From Balaenoptera acutorostrata (Eukaryota > Chordata > Mammalia > Artiodactyla > Balaenopteridae), in the NCBI RefSeq assembly GCF_949987535.1, contig NC_080081.1:36744428-36808427 (forward strand): a stretch of 64,000 nucleotides of DNA, written 5' to 3'. Made by a program: the position numbers and the translations under genes. The notes beneath the pieces were generated by a model, which was not told where the DNA came from, made no database searches, and saw only the letters and a list, made by a program, of their open reading frames with translations. Positions 23,361 to 34,236 of this stretch are shown piece after piece (position 1 is the stretch's first letter; every line of letters begins with the position of its first letter).

Positions 23361-24230
23361 TTAACTTCACTTTTCTTAATAGCCTGCTATTTACTTTGTG
23401 GCTGAGGACATGTCTCTGACATACAAATCATCATCACTTCACATATAGCCAAGTCAAGCAGTATCTTTTGATGGCTCCTTCTATTCTTCCTCACATACTA
23501 ATATTGCACTGTCCCAGGATATCTTTTCTATCTACCCTCACTCTCTAGATAATTACATCCAGTCATATGTCTTTAAATACTATCAACATATTTAAAACAT
23601 CCTCATTTATATCTTCAACTCATTATTGCCAACTTTCTCCACAATGCTTCTAATTGGATGACTAATCAACATCTTAAACTTGAAAAGTCTATAATCAAAC
23701 TCCTGAAACTGCTCAAAATCTTCTCCAGCCTCAGCCTGTCATAACTTAGTTGATGGCAGCTCATCCTTCTAATTGCTCAGGACAAATACTTTAGTGCTAT
23801 CCTTGAATTCTCCCCTTCTCCCTCTGCTCTCATTCAGTATATCTGAAAATCTTGTCAGTACTTTTAAAATATATGCAAAAGTTAAGCACCTTTCATCATC
23901 CTTATGCACTCTGTCCAAAGCCATCACTAAAATTTCTCTTGTGGTAATTCAACCTCCAAAATGGAAATGTGGCTTCCACACTTGTCCTTCTTCAGTTTAT
24001 TCTCTGAAGAGTACTGGAATATTTCTCTCAAATTACAACTCATAACCTGTCACTCCTCTGCTCAAACTCAGAATAAAAACCAATTATCATTATCTCACTG
24101 ATCTCGTCCCTTGCTACGCTCCACTGGGTTGATGCACTTTCACAATACCTTACTTACTCTACTTTATAGCATTTATCATATTCTGAAATATTTAACAATT
24201 TATAATTATATAATTGTTTATAATTGTATA

Positions 24231-24254
24231 TGTGTGTGTGTGTGTGTGTGTGTA
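24231..24254. repeat. (TG)n microsatellite
   Basis: Twelve TG units lie inside the L2 relic. Confidence 0.93.
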
Positions 24255-24331
24255 TTATTTATTTTATCCCCTCTCCCCCAAATAGGGAAGAGAAGGAAAA
24301 CTCCTCAAGAGAGGGATCCGTGACTGATTTC

Positions 24332-24400
24332 TTCACTGGTGTGTAGAAAATTGAAAAATTTTCAATTTTCAAAATTTTCAAAATTTTCACTGGTGTGTAG
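24332..24400. repeat. 15-bp direct repeat flanking an AAAATTTTC-rich block
   Basis: TTCACTGGTGTGTAG occurs exactly at 24332-24346 and 24386-24400. Between them lie alternating AAAATTTTC and GAAAAATTTTC motifs that are mutually palindromic. This looks like local slippage or template switching. Confidence 0.9.
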
Positions 24401-24959
24401 GAGCCTAGGATTGTGCCTGGCATGCAGAGGGGCACAACCAATATTAGTCAAATAAGTAATTTCTACTCAGTGTCTCAGTTGTATGTGACAGGATTAACTA
24501 CTCCCTTCTTACAGAACTTTCCTCTCTGGCTTCTGTTTCATGAAGCATTCATGCTTTATATCCTGCCTCTCTGTCACTCCTCTACCTCCATCTCTTATCC
24601 CCATGTTGACATTCATTCCTGATCTCCCTTCTTTTTTTCTCTCTGCACTATTTTTGTAGATAATATCAACCAATTACATGGGTTTCAATGTCAAATATAT
24701 GGTGACACATTTATACAAGTTTCTCCATCAAAAACCTAAATATTTTGCGCCAGACACATGAATCCAACTTTCTACTTGACATATTGATTTGGTTAGCTCA
24801 CCATCATTTCCAGCTAAACAGAATGTGCCAATCATCATATTCCTCCTAAAAACCTATTCACACTGACTTCAACAAATTTGCATCATTTGCAAATTAAAGT
24901 TAGAAACTCAGAATTCTATTAAATATATTTACTTCTATTTTATTAAATTATAATTGTGT

Positions 24960-25135
24960 TTTCATATACTGTATGTGTTTACCTCTTTATTATTAATTTT
25001 CTCCCAGTTTACTAAACTCCATGAGACCAAGGAAAATGTCTAGTTTCATCACCACTGTAAATACAATTTCTGTTGTTTGTGTGTGTTTTTATATTGCTGT
25101 TTGATAAATATTGTGAATGAACTATTATTATTTTG
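24960..25135 (+). mobile_element. L2 3'-end relic, plus strand
   Basis: CTAAACTCCATGAGACCAAG, GAAAATGTCTAGTTTCATCA and a TTGATAAATATTGTGAATGA tail match the L2 terminal order. Confidence 0.65.
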
Positions 25136-25229
25136 ATGACCTCTATATTTATTATTATAAAACATGATTATTGATTCTTCTAAAAAGATTACTACACAGT
25201 TAAGAAAAAAATAATGCACAACAATAATA

Positions 25230-25420
25230 ATTTTTAATGTCATAGCATTTTAGTGGTTGAGAGGAATTCTGGGGAAATTAAATCAGCTTTCTCCTTTCAC
25301 AGATAATTTAAAGCCCTTAGAAGTTAGACAAATTAACAGTGGTTATACATAAGCAGTGACAGAATACAATCTAGAGCCCAATTATTCTTCTTAGATTTTT
25401 CATTATCACTTTTTTGAGAC
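25230..25420. mobile_element. Possible MIR/L2-class relic
   Basis: TTCACAGATAATTTAAAGCC and TTAGACAAATTAACAGTGGT followed by CAGTGACAGAATACAATCT resemble a worn MIR-like core on the minus strand. The match is weak. Confidence 0.35.
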
Positions 25421-25489
25421 TTTTGATTCAGCCACATTGTTATGAGTATATATATTTATATTCTAGTAGTTACATTTTATTTGTCCAAC

Positions 25490-25620
25490 TAACCTACTGT
25501 TACAATATAAGAAACATGAATGCAGGGAATATATTTACCTTATTAAATGTGGTCTAGTACAATCTAGTACAATGTCAAGCTCATTAGAGCATTCAATAAA
25601 TGTTTTTGGATGACTATGAA
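25490..25620 (+). mobile_element. L2 tail relic, plus strand
   Basis: AATGCAGGGAATATATTTAC and then GCATTCAATAAATGTTTTTG is the L2 tail order. A small CTAGTACAAT duplication lies within it at about 25555-25572. Confidence 0.6.
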
Positions 25621-26035
25621 AATGTCGAGTCCTTGAAACAACAATATTGTCTCTTCATGAATGAAGCATACAAATTAAAAATTTCAGGGTTTAAAAGAAT
25701 GTAATGTATAATAACAATTTAATATACCCATAAGCTTAATATTTTGAAACTCTGGGTGCTCTTTGTATTATTTGAAAATAAAATAATGTGAGAATGCCTA
25801 TACTTTTGACCTTAATTTCAGATGCTTAATTATTTTTTTTGCATTTAATATAAGAATAAATTATCTCTTTATTCTAGTAGATACAACAGCATTTTCATGA
25901 GTTAATAAAAAATATATAAAATAGAATTTTGTATTTTTCTAAAGGTGATTCTATTTTCCATGTAGTATTTTAAGCATTGAAAGATATATATTATTATTAT
26001 AATCAAGGAAGCCTTAGTATTACTTAAAATATTTT
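25621..26035. other. AT-rich spacer, nothing recognised
   Basis: Very AT-rich DNA without gene or repeat signature. Confidence 0.45.
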
Positions 26036-26045
26036 AGTATTTCAG

Positions 26046-26349
26046 GGGCTTCCCTGGTGGCGCAGTGGTTGAGAATCTGCCTGCCAATGCAGGGGACATG
26101 GGTTTGAGCCCTGGTTTGGGAAGATCCCACATGCTGCTGAGCAACTGGGTCCGTGAGCCACAACTACTGAGCCTGCGCGTCTGGAGCTTGTGCTCCGCAA
26201 CAAGAGAGGCTGCGACAGCGAGAGGCCCACGCACCGCGTTGAAGAGTGACCCCCGCTCCCCGCAACTAGAGAAAGCCCTCGCACAGAAACGAAGACCCAA
26301 CACAGCCAAAAATAAATTAATTAATTAATTTAAAAAATATATATATTAC
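26046..26349 (+). mobile_element. CHR-type tRNA-derived SINE (long cetacean form)
   Basis: The head GGGCTTCCCTGGTGGCGCAG is followed by a B box with one change (GGTTTGAGCCC instead of GGTTCGAGCCC). The same long CHR body as the 2.58 kb copy follows, then a (TTAA)n-type tail. A perfect 9-bp target-site duplication AGTATTTCA flanks it (26036-26044 and 26350-26358). It lacks the 24-bp internal duplication of the first copy. Open frames on both strands inside it mirror those in the first SINE and are not genes. Confidence 0.93.
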
Positions 26350-26550
26350 AGTATTTCAAACACAAATTAAAGTGTATCAGCATTACTTTTTACTCTAATG
26401 ACTCTGGATTTTTCACTTCATAACCCTGTTTATCCTTTCAGTATTTTTATACTAAATAAACAGAATTTTCTTTTAAAAATGTTTCTATTAAAAATCAGAG
26501 TTATCTATAATGTATTTGCAACATTAGGTTTGAATTTACTAGAAGTGTCT

Positions 26551-26889
26551 AATTCTGTCAGGCTGCTGTAACAAAATAGCACAGACTAGGTACCTTATAT
26601 ACAGCAGAAATTTTTTGCTCACAATTCTGGAGGCTGGAAATCCTAAATTAGGGTTCAGCATACTAGGATGAGGGCATTCTTCTGAGTCACAGATGTGTCA
26701 TTGTAACCTCACACGGAAAGGGGAGGGATTTCTTTTATAAGAGCACCCATTCCATTCATGAGGGCTCCACCATCACGACCTAATCACTTCCCAAAAGCCC
26801 CACCTTCTAATACCATCAACTTTGGAGGTTAGGATTTCAGCATACAAATTTGGGGAGTGGGGAGGCACACACATTCAGATCTTAGCAAG
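26551..26889 (-). mobile_element. MLT1 (ERVL-MaLR) LTR, minus strand
   Basis: AGGCTGCTGTAACAAAATAG, CACAATTCTGGAGGCTGGAA, CATTCATGAGGGCTCCACCA and CTAATACCATCAACTTTGGA give the reverse complement of an MLT1 LTR, nearly full length. It is a solo LTR; no internal MaLR sequence follows. Confidence 0.87.
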
Positions 26890-27292
26890 AGATGTTTTGT
26901 ATTCTTTTCTGCCTCCTGCTAAATACGTGTTATGTCATCCTGATCAATGGTGAAAAACTGCAAGCTGTCCCTCCTCCACATTATATATATTCATTCCTCC
27001 ACTTCTTCATGGACAGCCAGTTACATCATGACAACTCCCAAAAAAGTGGAGATGCATACTAGTAGTTCAGGTGGTTACATGAAAGAAAAATACATTATAT
27101 TATTCAAGAATTTGCATTAAATAATTGAAGACTAAACTGCCAGACATGTTCACATCACTGGAAATTTTGGGATCTCCCTAGGGTTCATGTTGAACTCACC
27201 TCTAAATTTCCACGGATAATGACCTCTCTTGGTGAACATAATTTGATTTCAATTTCACTGTTCTCTCTTGAAACTGAATACAAGCAGGAAAA
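26890..27292. other. Non-coding spacer before the full-length L1
   Basis: No L1 character was seen. This matters because the missing 3' part of the older L1 on the other side (34.24-35.7 kb) would be expected here if the younger L1 had simply inserted into it. Confidence 0.5.
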
Positions 27293-27839
27293 TACTTTTT
27301 TTCTTTTTTCTTCTTTTTCCCCTTTTAAAAAAAAAAATTTATTGGAGTATAATTGATTTACAATGTTGTGTTAGTTTCAGGTGTACAGCAAAGGGAATCA
27401 GTTATACATATACATATATCCATTTTTTTTAGATTGTTTACCCATATAGGCCATTACAGAGTATTGCGTAGAGTTCCCGGTGCTATACAGTAGGTCCTTA
27501 TTAGTTATCAATTTTATATATAGAAGTGTATATATGTCAATCCCAATCTTCCAATTTATGCCTACCCCTTTACCACCCAGGAATAATAAGTTTATTTTCT
27601 TCATCTGTAATTCTATTTCTGTTTTGTAGATAAGTTGATTTATAACCTTTTTTAGATTCCACAAATAACTGATATCAAATGATATTTGTCATTCTCTATT
27701 GGCTTATTTCACTCAATATGAGAACCTCTAGGTCCATCCATGTTGCTGCAAAAGGTATTATTTTGTTCTTTTTCAGGCCGAGTAATATTCCATTTTATAT
27801 ATGTACCATATCTTCTTCATTCCTCTGTTGATGGACATT

Positions 27840-30800
27840 TAGGTTGCTTTCATGTACTGGCTATTGTAAATGGTGCTGCAGTGAACACTGGGGTGCATAT
27901 ATATGTTTTGAACTATGGTTTTCTTTGGATATATGCCTAAGAGTGGGATTGCTAGATCATATGGTAGATCTATTTTCAGTTTTTTAAGGCACCTCCGTAA
28001 TATTCTCCATAGTGGCTGTACCAGTTTGCATTCCCACCAACAGTGTAGGAGGGTTCCCTTCTCTCCAACCCTCTCCAGCATTTCCTGTTTGTAGATTTTT
28101 TGATGATGGCCATTCTGACTGGAGTGAGGTGATACCACATTGTACTTTTGACTTGCATTTCTCTAATAATTAGTGATGTTGAGCATCTTTTCATGCGTTT
28201 GTTGGCCATCTGTATATCTTCTTTAGAAAAATGTTTATTTAGTCTTCCACCCATTTTTTGACTGGGTTGTTTGTTTTTTTGAAATTGAGCTGAATGAGCT
28301 GTTTGTACAATTTGGAGATTAATCCCTTCTCAGTTTCTTCATTTGAAAATATTTTCTACCATTCTGAGTATTGTCTTTTCTGAGTATTTTGTTTATAGTT
28401 TCCTTTTCTGTACAAAAGCTTTTAAGTTTAATTAGGTCCTATTTGTTTATTTTTGTTTCTATTTTCATTACTCTAGGAGGTGGAACAAAAAAAATCTTGT
28501 TGCAATTTATGTCAGAGAGTGATCTCCCAATGTTTTCCTCTAAAATTTTTATAATATTCGACCTTACATTTAGGTCTTTAATCCATATGAAGTTTATTTT
28601 TGTGTATGGTATTAGAGTGTTTTCTAATTTCATTCTTTTACATGTAGCTGTCCAGTTTTTCTAGCACTTATTGAAGAGACTGTCTTTTCTCCATTGTATA
28701 TTCTTGCTTCCTTTGTCATAGATTAGATTACCATAAGGGTTTATCTCTGGACTCTACCGTGTTCCATTGATCTATATTTCTGTTTTGGTGTCAGTACTAT
28801 AATGTTTTGATGACTGTAGCTTTGTAGTATACTCTGAAGTCAGGGAGCCTGATTCCTCCAGCTCCGTTTTTCTTTCTCAATATTGCTTTGGCTATTCATG
28901 GTCTTTTTGGTTTTCATATAAATTGTAACATTTTTTGTGCTAATTCTGTGAAAAATGCCATTGGTAATTTGATAGAGATTGCATTGAATCTGGTGATTGC
29001 TTTGAGTAATATAGTCATTTTCACAAAGTTAATTCTTCCAATCCAGGAACATGGTATATCTCTCCATCTGTATGAGTCATCTTTTATTTCTTTCATAAGT
29101 ATCTTAAAATTTTCTGAGTACAGGTCTTTTGCCTCGTTAGGTAGGTTTATTCCTAGGTATTTTACACTTTTTGATGCAATGGTAATTGGGATTGTTTCCT
29201 TAATCTCTCTTTCTGATCTTTCTTTGTTAGTGTATAGGAATGCAAGAGATGTCTGTGTATTAACTTTGTATCCTGCAACTTTACCACATTCACTGATGAG
29301 CTCTAGTAGTTTTCTGGTAGCATCTTTAGGATTGTCTATGTATAGTATTATGTCATCTGCAAACAGTGACAGTTTTACTTCTTCTTTTCCAATTTGGATT
29401 CTTTTTATTCCTTTTTATTCTCTGGTTGCTCTGGCTAGGACTTCCAAAACAATGTTAAATAAAAGTGGTGAGAGTGGACATCCTTGTCTTGTTCCTGATT
29501 TTAGAGGAAATGACTTCAGCTTTTCACCACTGAGAATAATATTTGTCTGTTCTTGGCCTCATAGAATGAGCTTGGGATTGTTCTTTCCTCTGTAATTTTT
29601 TGGAAGAATTTCAGAAGGGTAGGTGTTAACTCTTCTCTAAATGTTTCATAGAGTTCGTCTTTGAAGCCGTCTGGTCCTAGACTTTGGTTTGTTGGAAGAT
29701 TTTTAAACACAGTTTCCATTTCAGTACTTATGATTGGTCTGTTCATATTTTCTATTTCTTCCTTGTTCAGTCTTGGAAGGTTGTTTCTTTCTAAGAATTT
29801 GTCCATTTCTTCTAGATTGTCCATTTTATTGGCATATAATTGTTTGTAGTAATCTCATATGATCCTTTGTATTTCTGTGGTGTCCATTGTAACTTCTTTT
29901 TCATTTCTAATTGTATTGATTTGAATATTCTCCCTCTTTTTTCTTGATGAGTCTGCCCTAAGTTTATCAACTTTGTTTATCTTCTCAAAGAAACAGTTTT
30001 TAGTTTCATTGATCTTTGCTATTGTTTTCTTCATCTCTATTTCATTTTTTTCTGCTCTGATCTTTATGATTTCTTTCCTTCTACTAACTTTGAGTTTTGT
30101 TTGTTCTTCTTTCTCTAGTTGCTTTAGGTGTAAGGATAAGTTGCTTATTTGAGATATTTTTGTTTCTTGAGGTAAGATTGTATTGCTATAAACTTCCCTC
30201 TTAGAAATGCTTTTGGGCATCCCATAGGTTTTAGACTTTTGTGCTTTCATTTTCATTTGTCTCTAGGTTTTTTTTGATTTCTGCTTTGATTTCTTTAGTG
30301 ATTCATTGGTTTAGTAGCATATTGTTTAACTTCCATGTGTCTGTGATTTTTATAGTTTTTTTTTTTCCTGTAATTTATCTCTAATCTCATAGCATTGTGG
30401 TGGGAAAAGATGTTTGATATGATTTCAGTTTTCTTAAATTTATCAAAGCTTGATTTGTGGCCCAAGATGTTATCCATCCTGGAGACCGTTCCATGCGCAC
30501 TTGAGAAGAAAGTGTATTCTGCTGCTTTCAGATGGAATGTCCTATAAATGTCAATTAAGATGATCTGGTCTAATGTTCATTTAAAGCTTGAGTTTCCTTA
30601 TTAATCTTTCTGTTTGGATGATCTTTCCAATTGTGTACGTGGGATGTTAAAGTCCCCCATTATTATTGTGTTACTCTTATTTTCCCCTTTTATGGCTGTT
30701 AGCATTTTCCTTATATATTGAAGTGCTCCTACTTTGGGTGCATATATATTTGCAACTGTTATATCTTCTTCTTGGATTAATCCCTTGACCAGTATGTAGT

Positions 30801-31085
30801 GTCCTTCCTTGTCTCTTGTAATAGGCTTTATTTTAAAGTCTATTTTGTCTGATATGAGTATTGTTACTCCAGGTTTTTTTGGATTTCCATTTGCATGGAA
30901 TATCTTTTTCTATCCCTTCACTTTCAGTCTGTATGTGTCCCTAGGTCTCATATGGGTCTCTTGTAGACAACATATATACAGGTCTTGTGTTTGTATCCAT
31001 TCAGCCAGTCTGTGTCTTTTGGTTGGAACATTTAATCCATTCATGTTTAAGGCAATTATAGATATGTATATTCCTATTGACATAT
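27840..31085 (-). pseudogene. L1 ORF2 pseudogene with RT deletion
   Basis: Remains of endonuclease-reverse transcriptase lie in many short frames. The endonuclease start is near 31085 (NGLNVPTKRHRLAEW). Middle pieces are at 30477-30295 and 30256-29855, linker/RT start at 29824-29516 (LPTNQSLGPDGF), a thumb-like part at 29096-28914, and the C-terminal domain at 28633-28439 and 28254-27839 ([11 protein letters not shown]). The RT catalytic FADD is still readable at about 29353-29364. About 370-380 bp present in the other L1 (7888-8268 there) are missing at about 29540-29556. That segment holds RT motif A with the first catalytic aspartate, so this RT is structurally dead. Long plus-strand frames such as 28888-29595 are antisense shadows. 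Confidence 0.9.
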
Positions 31086-31139
31086 TCTTAATTGTTTTGA
31101 GTTTGTTTTTGTAGGTCTTTTTCTTCTCTTGTGTTTCCC

Positions 31140-31990
31140 CCCTAGAGAAGTTCTTTTAGCATTTGTTGTAAAGTTGGTTCAGTGGTGCTCAATTCTCTTA
31201 GCTTTTGCTTGTCTGTAAAGCTTTTAATTTCTCTGTTGAATCTATATGAGAGCCTTGCTGTGTAGGGTATGCCTGGTTGTAGGTTTTTCCCTTTCATCAC
31301 TTGAAATATATCCTGCCACTTCCTTCTGGCCTGCAGAGTTTCTGCTGAAAAATCCGCTGATAAACTTATGGGGATTCCCTTTTAAGTTATTTGTTGCTTT
31401 TCCCTTGCTGCTTTTAATAGTTTTTTCTTTGCATTTAATTTTTATTAGTTTGATTAATATGTGTTTTGGGATGTTTCTCCTTGGATTTATCTTGTATGGG
31501 ACTCTCTGTGCTTCCAGGACTTTGGAGACTATTTCTTTTCCCATTTCGGGAAGTTTTTGACTATAATCTCTTCAAATATTTCCTCCAATCCTTTCTGTTT
31601 CTCTTCTTCTTCTGGGACCCCTATAATTCGAATATCAGTGCATTCAATGTTGTCCCAGAGGGCTTTGAGACTGTCTTTAATTCTTTTCATTCTTCTTCCT
31701 TTATTCTGTTCCATGGGAGTGATTTCCACCATTCTATCTTACAGCTCACTTATCCGTTCTTCTGCCTCAGTTATTCTGCTATTGATTCCTCTAGTGTATT
31801 TTTCATTTCAGTTATTGTATTGTTCATCACTGTTTGTTCTTTAGTTACTCAAGTGCCGTGTTAAACATTTCTTGTATCTTCTTGATCCATGTCTCCATTC
31901 TATTTCAGGATCTGGATCATCTTTATTATCATTCTTCTGAATTTTTTTTCAGGTAGATTGCCTATTTCCTCTTCATTTATTTGGTCTTGT
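31140..31990 (-). pseudogene. L1 ORF1 pseudogene
   Basis: Diverged ORF1 is readable in two overlapping frames: 31732-31529 (IRIIGVPEEEEKQKG, RRM-like domain) and 31544-31242 (C-terminal domain). The coiled-coil part lies upstream at about 31990-31735 with frameshifts. The protein would have bound L1 RNA; it cannot be made from this copy. Plus-strand frames at 31246-31864 are shadows. Confidence 0.85.
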
Positions 31991-32440
31991 AGGTTTTTAC
32001 CTTGCACTTTTGTTTGCAACATATTTCTCTGTCATCTCATTTTGTCGAATTTACTGTGTTTGTGGTCTCCTCTCTGCAGGCTGCAGGGTCGTAGTTCCTC
32101 TTGCTTCTGGTGTGTGCCCCCTGGTGAGTGAGTCTGGCCCAGGTGATTGTGTAGGCTTCCTGGTGGGAGGGACTTGTGCTTTGCACTCTGGTGGGTGAAA
32201 CTGTGTCTTGTCCCTCTGGTGGGCAGGGCCATGTCAAGGGGTGTGTTTTGAGGTGTCTGTGAGCTTAGTATGACTTTAGATAACCTGTTTGCTGATGGAA
32301 GGGACTGTGTTCCTGTCTTACTGGTTGTTTGGCCTGAGGAGTCCAGTGCTGGAGATTGCAAGATGTTGGGTGGAGCGGGGTCTTGGTCCCAAGATGGAGA
32401 CCTCTGGGAGAACTCATGCTGATTAATATTCCCTAGGGCC

Positions 32441-32866
32441 AGGGGATTATCTGGCAGTCAAGTGATCAGGACTTGGCACCCCCACCCTGGGGACTCAGGT
32501 TCAACCCCTGGCTGGGAAACCAAGTCCCCACAAGCCCAAGGCACAGCCAAAAAAAGACAAACAGAAACCAAGACGAACAATAAAAATAAAACCAATCAAA
32601 AACCAAAACAAACAAACAAACAAAAAAGAAAACAACCAACCAAACCAAAAAAAACCCAAACCAAAATAAACAATAAAAACAAAACTAACAAAAAAACAAA
32701 AAACAAAATGAAAACAAAAACAAACAAAAAAAAGCAAAGAAGAAAAAGACAAGAAAACAAGAAGAGAAAAACAAACAAAAAATAAAAAACAAAAATACAT
32801 TACAAATGTAAAAGATAAAAAATTAAAAAATAAAACAACAACAAAACAAAACAAACAAACAATAAA
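32441..32866 (+). mobile_element. CHR-1-like SINE with a very long A-rich tail
   Basis: A tRNA-derived head AGGGGATTATCTGGCAGTCA is followed by a B-box-like GGTTCAACCCC and a CAAGCCCAAGGCACAGCC end. A tail of about 300 bp (32550-32866), almost only A and C with rare G/T, comes next. The target duplication is ATTCCCTAGGGCC (32428-32440) versus ATTCCCTGGGCC (32867-32878), differing by one base. It inserted into the L1 5' UTR, opposite to the L1 direction. Lysine-rich and phenylalanine-rich open frames across the tail are artefacts. Confidence 0.88.
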
Positions 32867-33254
32867 ATTCCCTGGGCCCTCCACTATCAGTGTCCTTGCC
32901 CCCACAGTGAACCACAGCCAAACCCTACCTCCCCAGGAGGCCCTCTAAGACCTCTAGTTAGGTCTCTGGACCTGTTGTGGACACTGTGGGGGCAGCTTAC
33001 TCTGAATTGGCCCAACTCCTGTGTGTATATGCCCCCAAAGTCTGCAGCTGCTAGACCAGTCTCATTTTGGGGAGTACTTGTCAGTTCAGATGTTCTGCAG
33101 TTGCTGGGTTTACCAAGCTGATCACAGGGGTTTAATCCACAGCTTGTGCAACTGCACAGAGAGATTTCAGTTCCTCTTCCATAGCCACACAGCCCCTGTG
33201 GCTCAGCTTTGGTTTTGGAGCCACCTCTGCATGTGGGCCCCCCTCAGGTCTCTG

Positions 33255-33545
33255 CTCCTCACCCAGGCCAGAAGGAGCAAAGGCAGCAACTGACTGGAGC
33301 ACACTTGCTCCCTCAGGTGAGAGGGGCAAGAGGCGGCAACTGACTGGGGCATGTGTGCTCACTCAGATGGGAGAGGGATAATGTGGCAACAAATGGGGTA
33401 CACACACTTGCTCCAATGGGATCCCCTTCTAGTGTCCATGGAGGCAGGGGGTGGCAGGAGGTGGCAGGAGGTGGCAACAGACTGGGGCTCATGTGCACTC
33501 GCTCTGGTGGGAGTCCCTCCCACTGCTCACAGATTCAGGGGTTAG
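33255..33545. repeat. Tandem repeats in the L1 5' UTR
   Basis: Roughly 60-bp units share GGCAAC(T/A)GACTGG and TGTGCTCACTC-like segments (visible near 33283-33310, 33332-33366 and 33472-33505). A 10-bp GTGGCAGGAG run is embedded. Copies are imperfect. Confidence 0.65.
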
Positions 33546-34236
33546 TGTGTGGGGAGAGAGGTCGTGATGGCAACCTCACCACTTGCACACTACTCAACAA
33601 TGGCTCCTCACTTCCAAGGCAGCCCACGCTTCCTCCAGGAGTGTTCCTGGGTGCAGAGCTCCTCACTCCTGTCCCCTCACGCTGTCTCCAAACAGCTGAG
33701 CTCCTCACTCTTATCCCTTCAGGCCATCTCCACACAGCCAACAGCAGTCCTCTCCCCAGGTCTGCTCTCCTAACCCCATGCTTCAGCACCCAGCCCCTGC
33801 CAGCATTGATGGACACCTGTCTCAGGCAGGGGTGCACAGGGCTGTGGCACAGACCATCTGTTCAAGTCTCTCTCTATCCTGCCTGCCACAGACTGGCAAC
33901 TGCACTTTCTTCTGCTAGGCCCCAAAGCCCCCCCTCTATTTCAATGTATTTTGCCACCCTTGAGGGGGTCTCCCCAGGTGTGGTAACCTCTCCTCTCCCT
34001 CAGCTCCCCTCCAGGGATGTGGGTCCCATCCCGTTTCCTCTTTTCTTTTTCTTCCCTTTCTCTCCTTTGTCCTACCTGGCTACACGGGATTCTTTTCTTG
34101 TCCTTTTAGGTTTCCGAGGTCTTCTGCTAGTGTTCAGTAGGTGCTCTGTGTGAATTGTTCCACTTGTAGATGCATTCTTGATGTCCTTGTGGGGAGAAGT
34201 GAACCCTAGTTCCTCATCTTTCTCCATTTTGACATC

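Larger units (their letters stand above)
23460..24430 (+). mobile_element. Long L2 (LINE) relic, plus strand
   Basis: Over nearly 1 kb the sequence keeps the order of the L2 3' region. CTTGAATTCTCCCCTTCTCC and GAAAATCTTGTCAGTACTTT come first, then CCTGTCACTCCTCTGCTCAA, then TGCTACGCTCCAC. The tail ATTGTGCCTGGCATGCAGAG follows near 24413. A TG microsatellite and a local duplication interrupt the 3' part. L2 died before the mammalian radiation, and no open reading frame is left; the 90-codon frame inside is chance. Confidence 0.65.
27293..34236 (-). mobile_element. Apparently full-length LINE-1, with a nested SINE
   Basis: A minus-strand L1 with all parts in order: 3' UTR (27293-27838), ORF2 remains (about 31085-27840), ORF1 remains (about 31990-31140) and a GC-rich 5' UTR of about 2.2 kb (32000-34236). 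The 5' UTR has internal tandem repeats and is interrupted by a CHR-like SINE at 32441-32866. The 5' end on the minus strand, near GTGATGTCAAAATGGAG, looks like a natural L1 start. Numerous frameshifts and an internal deletion in the RT make it inactive. It is more decayed than the 5.7-10.9 kb copy, whose open frames are longer. Confidence 0.9.
32000..34236 (-). promoter_or_regulatory. L1 5' UTR / promoter region
   Basis: A 2.2 kb block, GC-rich relative to the rest of the window, lies upstream of ORF1. In L1s this region carries the internal pol II promoter. Repeated units containing GGCAACTGACTGG and TGTGCTCACTC occur between about 33255 and 33545, including a GTGGCAGGAG triplet run at about 33448-33478. 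A long antisense open frame (33353-34153) begins at GTG, with no upstream ATG in frame, and gives no recognisable domain. Whether the promoter ever drove nearby transcription cannot be judged from sequence. Confidence 0.7.

Noticed and set aside
28888..29595. Long plus-strand open frame of 235 codons
   Set aside because: It is antisense to L1 ORF2; its sequence is the reverse complement of the RT/thumb region and has no meaning of its own.
32501..32905. Minus-strand Phe/Leu/Val-rich frame resembling a membrane protein and plus-strand Lys/Asn/Thr-rich frame
   Set aside because: Both are translations of the A/C-rich SINE tail.
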